15,995 nt of DNA from UBA4421 sp002470275 (GTDB lineage: Bacteria > Pseudomonadota > Gammaproteobacteria > Pseudomonadales > Azotimanducaceae). Positions 13,485 through 15,995 of this stretch are shown here, in pieces. Position 1 is the stretch's first letter. The number at the start of each line of letters is the position of its first letter. The DNA lies in NCBI GenBank assembly GCA_913052345.1, contig CAJXDR010000046.1, forward strand, positions 1-15,995, read 5' to 3'. The notes under the pieces were generated by a model, which made no database searches, was not told the origin of the DNA, and saw only the letters and a list, made by a program, of their open reading frames with translations. A program made the position numbers and the translations under genes.

Positions 13485-14291
13485 ATGCAAATCGAGTCGG
13501 AACAAAAATGTGCTACGGCCATTATTGGCATCGCCAGCGGCAAGGGTGGCGTTGGTAAAACCACCGTGGCCGTTAACCTTGCGCTCAAACTGGCCGCCCA
13601 AGGCCAACGCGTTGCGCTGTTGGATGCCGATCTCGGGTTAGCGAACTCACAAATTCTGCTGGGCGTTAATGCGCCCTTTAATGTAGGCCACGTTTTTGAA
13701 GGTACCCGGGCCATTGAAGACGTTATCGTCAAGGGTCCCTATGACCTCCTCCTGATACCCGGTGCCTCAGGCAATGAGGCGCTTGCCAATATCACCTCAA
13801 TTCAGGCACAGTCGCTGGTGGATCAAGTCTTGGAGTCCTTCGGTGATTTGGACATCTTACTGATCGACTCGGCCGCAGGGCTGTCGAGTTCTAACATGAG
13901 TTTTTTAGATGCCTGCCATCTCAGGCTGATCGTAATGCAGGACGAACCCGCCTCCATCGCGGATGCGTATGGGTTGATTAAGCTAGAGAGTCGCAAAGAG
14001 AGGATGGACTCGTTATACCTGGTGCCGAATCGGGTAGATAATCAGGGAGCAGGGCAGCTGCTGTTTGAGAAGATGAACAAGGTATGTATGCAGTTTCTGG
14101 AACAACCCATTAACTATTTAGGCTCAGTTTTACAGGATGAGCTGCTGGCGAAGGTGACCCGCCGGCGAGAAACCCTTGTTGAGCATCATCCCAATACCCC
14201 AGCCAGTAAGAATTTCGACAATCTTGGTAACGCGCTGCTTGGGGTAGTCGGTCAAATGGATGCCTCAGACCAAGCGCCAAAGGTTAGCTAG
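13485..14291 (+). CDS. flhG: FlhG (FleN), MinD-like ATPase limiting flagellar number
   Basis: FlhG restricts flagellar number, in part by acting on FlhF and on the master activator FleQ/FlrA. The 268-residue protein has an intact deviant Walker A (GKGGVGKT, 19-26), the DADLGLAN motif (48-55), switch II DSAAGLSS (128-135) and DEPASIADAYGLIKL (153-167), which matches the conserved DEPTSITDAYALIK of the family. It lacks the N-terminal DQAxxLR motif by which some FlhG proteins stimulate FlhF; Pseudomonas FleN also lacks it. GAGGCG lies about 12 bases before the ATG. fliA follows after 8 bases. The flhA-flhF-flhG-fliA order is standard in polarly flagellated gammaproteobacteria. Confidence 0.94.
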   Translation: MQIESEQKCATAIIGIASGKGGVGKTTVAVNLALKLAAQGQRVALLDADLGLANSQILLGVNAPFNVGHVFEGTRAIEDVIVKGPYDLLLIPGASGNEALANITSIQAQSLVDQVLESFGDLDILLIDSAAGLSSSNMSFLDACHLRLIVMQDEPASIADAYGLIKLESRKERMDSLYLVPNRVDNQGAGQLLFEKMNKVCMQFLEQPINYLGSVLQDELLAKVTRRRETLVEHHPNTPASKNFDNLGNALLGVVGQMDASDQAPKVS

Positions 14292-14299
14292 GCGGATAT

Positions 14300-15001
14300 A
14301 TGCCCGATATAGATGCGTATGAACAGCAAAGCCCCTACACCGAAGTCTCCATCGGGCAGCATTATTCCTTAGTAAAACGCATTGCCTACCATCTGAGAAC
14401 GCGGCTGCCCTCCAGCATTTCAACCGATGACCTGATTCAGGCCGGCATGGAGGGCTTGATTCACGCCCAGCGCGCTTACGAACCCTCTCGCGGCATCGAC
14501 TTTGAGCTTTTCGCGAAAACGCGCATACGAGGCGCGATGTTAGATGAGGTTCGAAGAATCTCTTACTCCACGCGCTCGGCGGTCACCATCAAAAGAGAGC
14601 AGGACCAGGCCATATCGGCCCTCTCCAAGCAGCTTGGTCGGGCACCCAAGGGAGCAGAAATAGCCGCCTATCTTGAAAAAGATCTTGCGACCTATGAAAA
14701 AGAGCGAATCATCGCTGAAGGGGTCGATATGGTCAGCACCGACGCCCTGGCTGCACCCTTTGATGAGCCCGGTGAGGACGATGAAAGCCCCGACAGCAGC
14801 CTAGAGAGAGAGCAACAGCTGGAAATGTTGACTCAGGCAATCGAGAAACTACCAGAGCGGGCCAGAATGGTGCTTGCCCTCTATTACCAGGAAGAGATGA
14901 ACTTAAAAGAGATTGGGGCGATCCTGGACGTTAGCGAATCCAGAGTAAGCCAAATTATCTCTGAGACAGCGGGTAAGCTCCGCGGTCTGATGAGTGAGTA
15001 G
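14300..15001 (+). CDS. fliA: FliA, flagellar sigma factor (sigma-28)
   Basis: FliA directs RNA polymerase to late flagellar promoters. The 233-residue protein has regions 2 (about 20-94), 3 and 4 (about 175-230). Region 4 includes LPERARMVLALYYQEEMNLK, then EIGAILDVSESRVSQI, almost identical to the Escherichia coli sequence. In region 2 the usual LDELRSRDWVPRSVRR is here LDEVRRISYSTRSAVT (81-96). The positions equivalent to D81, R84 and R91 of the E. coli protein, implicated in -10 recognition as I recall, are kept, but WVP is replaced by YST. AGGCGG lies about 5 bases before the ATG. Its inhibitor FlgM and two matching promoters are in the same window. The usual next gene, cheY, is not present. 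Confidence 0.96.
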   Translation: MPDIDAYEQQSPYTEVSIGQHYSLVKRIAYHLRTRLPSSISTDDLIQAGMEGLIHAQRAYEPSRGIDFELFAKTRIRGAMLDEVRRISYSTRSAVTIKREQDQAISALSKQLGRAPKGAEIAAYLEKDLATYEKERIIAEGVDMVSTDALAAPFDEPGEDDESPDSSLEREQQLEMLTQAIEKLPERARMVLALYYQEEMNLKEIGAILDVSESRVSQIISETAGKLRGLMSE

Positions 15002-15040
15002 CCCCTTTCAACAAATGCCACAGCGGAGTTAAGAAGAAGC

Positions 15041-15619
15041 ATGGGCCTATTTAAAGGCATGGCGGCATCAAAAGAACGTCAAAAGGCCAAAGCCTTTTTT
15101 GACAACGGGATGAATGAGGCGGGCAGTACCCGCGATACCCGCAAAATGAAGGCAGTGCTGGGCAATCGCACCCGAGCGTTTATTGATCTGACCTTCATTG
15201 AGGGTGCCCAAAAAACCCAGAAGTACATTGAAGCGCTGGACCACTCGAACGCAACCGGCGGCAAAGCGCCCCAGAAGCCCGTTGCCGCCTCCTACAAAGA
15301 AGTCAGGACCGTTGGCGGCAAGGTTTGGGTATATCTACCCCAGCACTATACAAACCAGTTTTTTTCCATGGGCTCTCGATATCAGCAGAATAGCTTGACG
15401 CGTAACCGAGCGGTTCAGCTCGCCACCCACCTCGCCACGGAACTTTCAGAAGAGCTGGCCCTGGATCACCCCATCTCCCCCCTTGAGTTTCTGGTCAACG
15501 AAGTCTTGGAAGATCAAACCACGGACGAGGTGGCGGAAGAGGACGAGCCAAATGATAAGGAGGCAGATGGCGCCACCGACGAGGAGGCCTCAGGGGGTCA
15601 GACCCCCGAGTCACCCTAG
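15041..15619 (+). CDS. Unrecognised cytoplasmic protein with acidic tail, after fliA
   Basis: I do not recognise this 192-residue protein. It starts MGLFKGMAASKERQKAKAFF, a basic, probably amphipathic helix with no signal peptide. Residues 36-66 appear helical (LGNRTRAFIDLTFIEG). Residues 84-115 look like beta strands (VRTVGGKVWVYLPQHYTNQF), and 120-155 are helical again (ATHLATELSEELALDH). Residues 155-192 form a low-complexity tail rich in Glu and Asp. GGAG and AAGAAGAAG lie before the ATG. It follows fliA by 39 bases on the same strand, so co-transcription is likely and a flagellar or chemotaxis role is possible by position only. The last codons contain a strong dyad (15593-15607). Codon use looks like that of its neighbours, which supports a real gene. 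Confidence 0.75.
   Translation: MGLFKGMAASKERQKAKAFFDNGMNEAGSTRDTRKMKAVLGNRTRAFIDLTFIEGAQKTQKYIEALDHSNATGGKAPQKPVAASYKEVRTVGGKVWVYLPQHYTNQFFSMGSRYQQNSLTRNRAVQLATHLATELSEELALDHPISPLEFLVNEVLEDQTTDEVAEEDEPNDKEADGATDEEASGGQTPESP
15593..15607 (+). terminator. GC-rich hairpin at the end of the fliA operon
   Basis: GGGGGTC, A, GACCCCC is a perfect 7-base dyad (6 bp with a 3-base loop as RNA), and CTC/GAG flanks extend it past one unpaired A. It lies inside the last codons of the gene after fliA. No run of T follows, so it would be an atypical intrinsic terminator, or a 3' end stabiliser or Rho-linked end. Confidence 0.4.
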
Positions 15620-15930
15620 CGCCCTCGAACCCCCTGCAGAGATCCTTGGACGTCTAGTCGACAAGGCGCAGAGCGCGACAACCCTATGTTGCCAACATGG
15701 CGTGTTTTGGGACGCTGAATAGGGCCTCATGCGTAGTTACGTTGAAAGTGACTTTCTCGATCCTCTTTCTTCATACCCACAGTTTCATCCATAAAGTTGT
15801 TTCTATTCTCTCGGGTTTTGAAAACCCAAATACAGACCGTATCTTGTGAGTGATAGATTGCTTTTAATTCATCATCGATATCACAGATTTCCCTGGGAAT
15901 TTCTGTCTTGATGCAAATCACTGCTCTGAG
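15620..15930. other. Gap between the flagellar cluster and glmS
   Basis: These 311 bases separate two convergent genes. The first 100 are GC-rich like the cluster and hold a small palindrome, ATGTTG-C-CAACAT (15686-15698). From about 15720 the sequence becomes distinctly AT-rich and holds a weak 64-codon frame, the palindrome GGGTTTTGAAAACCC (15813-15827) and an imperfect dyad ACAGA...TCTGT (15883-15906). I see no T-tract terminator and no transposon end. Confidence 0.6.
15727..15921 (-). CDS. Doubtful 64-residue ORF downstream of glmS
   Basis: The frame runs from a GTG at 15921 to a TGA, 9 bases after the glmS stop. The product (MICIKTEIPREICDIDDELK, then AIYHSQDTVCIWVFKTRENR) matches no family I know. 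It has no good ribosome-binding site and contains two dyads, but it is AT-rich and reads as a plausible soluble polypeptide. It could be a small gene, a remnant of a transferred gene, or chance. Confidence 0.25.
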   Translation of the reverse strand: MICIKTEIPREICDIDDELKAIYHSQDTVCIWVFKTRENRNNFMDETVGMKKEDRESHFQRNYA

Positions 15931-15968
15931 TTACTCCACCGTGACCGACTTCGCCAAATTTCTAGGTT
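15906..15968 (-). other. Likely attTn7-type site at the end of glmS
   Basis: Tn7-family elements recognise the last codons of glmS (TnsD binding) and insert about 25 bases past the stop codon, here near 15906. The conserved codons for RNLAKSVTVE and the stop are intact. No Tn7 end, target-site duplication or transposition gene is seen, so the site appears unoccupied. The call rests on the general behaviour of Tn7. Confidence 0.45.
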
Positions 15969-15995
15969 GGTCTACATCAGTGCCTTTGTGTACCG
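15931..15995 (-). CDS. glmS: GlmS, glucosamine-6-phosphate synthase (C-terminal 20 residues)
   Basis: GlmS makes glucosamine-6-phosphate from fructose-6-phosphate and glutamine for cell-wall synthesis. The last 20 residues, VHKGTDVDQPRNLAKSVTVE, correspond to the highly conserved GlmS end (KGTDVDQPRNLAKSVTVE), followed by TAA at 15933-15931. The rest lies beyond the right edge. It is convergent with the flagellar operon and functionally unrelated. Confidence 0.95.
   Translation of the reverse strand, partial: VHKGTDVDQPRNLAKSVTVE

Noticed and set aside
15883..15906. ACAGA...TCTGT dyad as the glmS terminator
   Set aside because: The stem is interrupted and no T-run follows on the minus strand; not convincing as an intrinsic terminator.
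1..15995. Mobile elements, CRISPR arrays, tRNA or rRNA
   Set aside because: No transposase-like frames, regularly spaced repeats or RNA gene sequences were seen on either strand.

Overview
The window is almost entirely a polar-flagellum gene cluster from a gammaproteobacterium. The evidence is FlhF/FlhG homologues, a FliA/FlgM pair, near-consensus sigma-54 (-24/-12) and sigma-28 promoters, and homologues of the Vibrio-type outer ring proteins FlgP and FlgT. The right edge holds the 3' end of glmS. I cannot name the genus; a marine gammaproteobacterium is a reasonable guess and no more. I saw no rRNA, tRNA, CRISPR array or insertion sequence.

Layout: (1) 1-3113, minus strand: flgB, a large flagellin gene, flgC and the start of flgD. 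The flagellin lies inside the rod operon, between flgB and flgC, with short gaps. (2) 3114-3638: a divergent regulatory region with a perfect sigma-54 promoter facing flgB and a near-perfect one facing flgA, plus repeated TTGCCG motifs and dyads. (3) 3639-5382, plus strand: flgA (with a duplicated SAF-like module), flgM behind its own sigma-28 promoter, and flgN. (4) 5379-9902, minus strand: flgP, flgT, a LysM/FimV-like lipoprotein, a FliK-like hook-length protein with four internal repeats, and a stand-alone FlhB cytoplasmic-domain protein. A good sigma-28 promoter precedes flgP. (5) 9998-15619, plus strand: a sigma-54 promoter, then flhA, flhF, flhG, fliA and an unrecognised gene with an acidic tail. 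(6) 15620-15995: an AT-rich gap with a doubtful small ORF, then the 3' end of glmS on the minus strand with the sequence that forms attTn7 in other bacteria.

How the genes fit together: the sigma-54 promoters would make rod, P-ring chaperone, export gate (FlhA), number/placement proteins (FlhF/FlhG) and FliA. FliA is held by FlgM until FlgM is exported, after which sigma-28 promoters (flgM, flgP) fire. Two things fit this hierarchy poorly. The flagellin sits in a sigma-54 rod operon with only a weak sigma-28 candidate in front of it. The FliK-like and FlhB-like proteins, whose relatives act before FlgM export, lie in an operon headed by a sigma-28 promoter.

Other points: FlhF has lost the recognisable G3 motif of its SRP-type GTPase domain; flgT ends in a recent-looking 18-bp tandem duplication that doubles its stop codon; the gene after fliA is a candidate new flagellum-linked gene.
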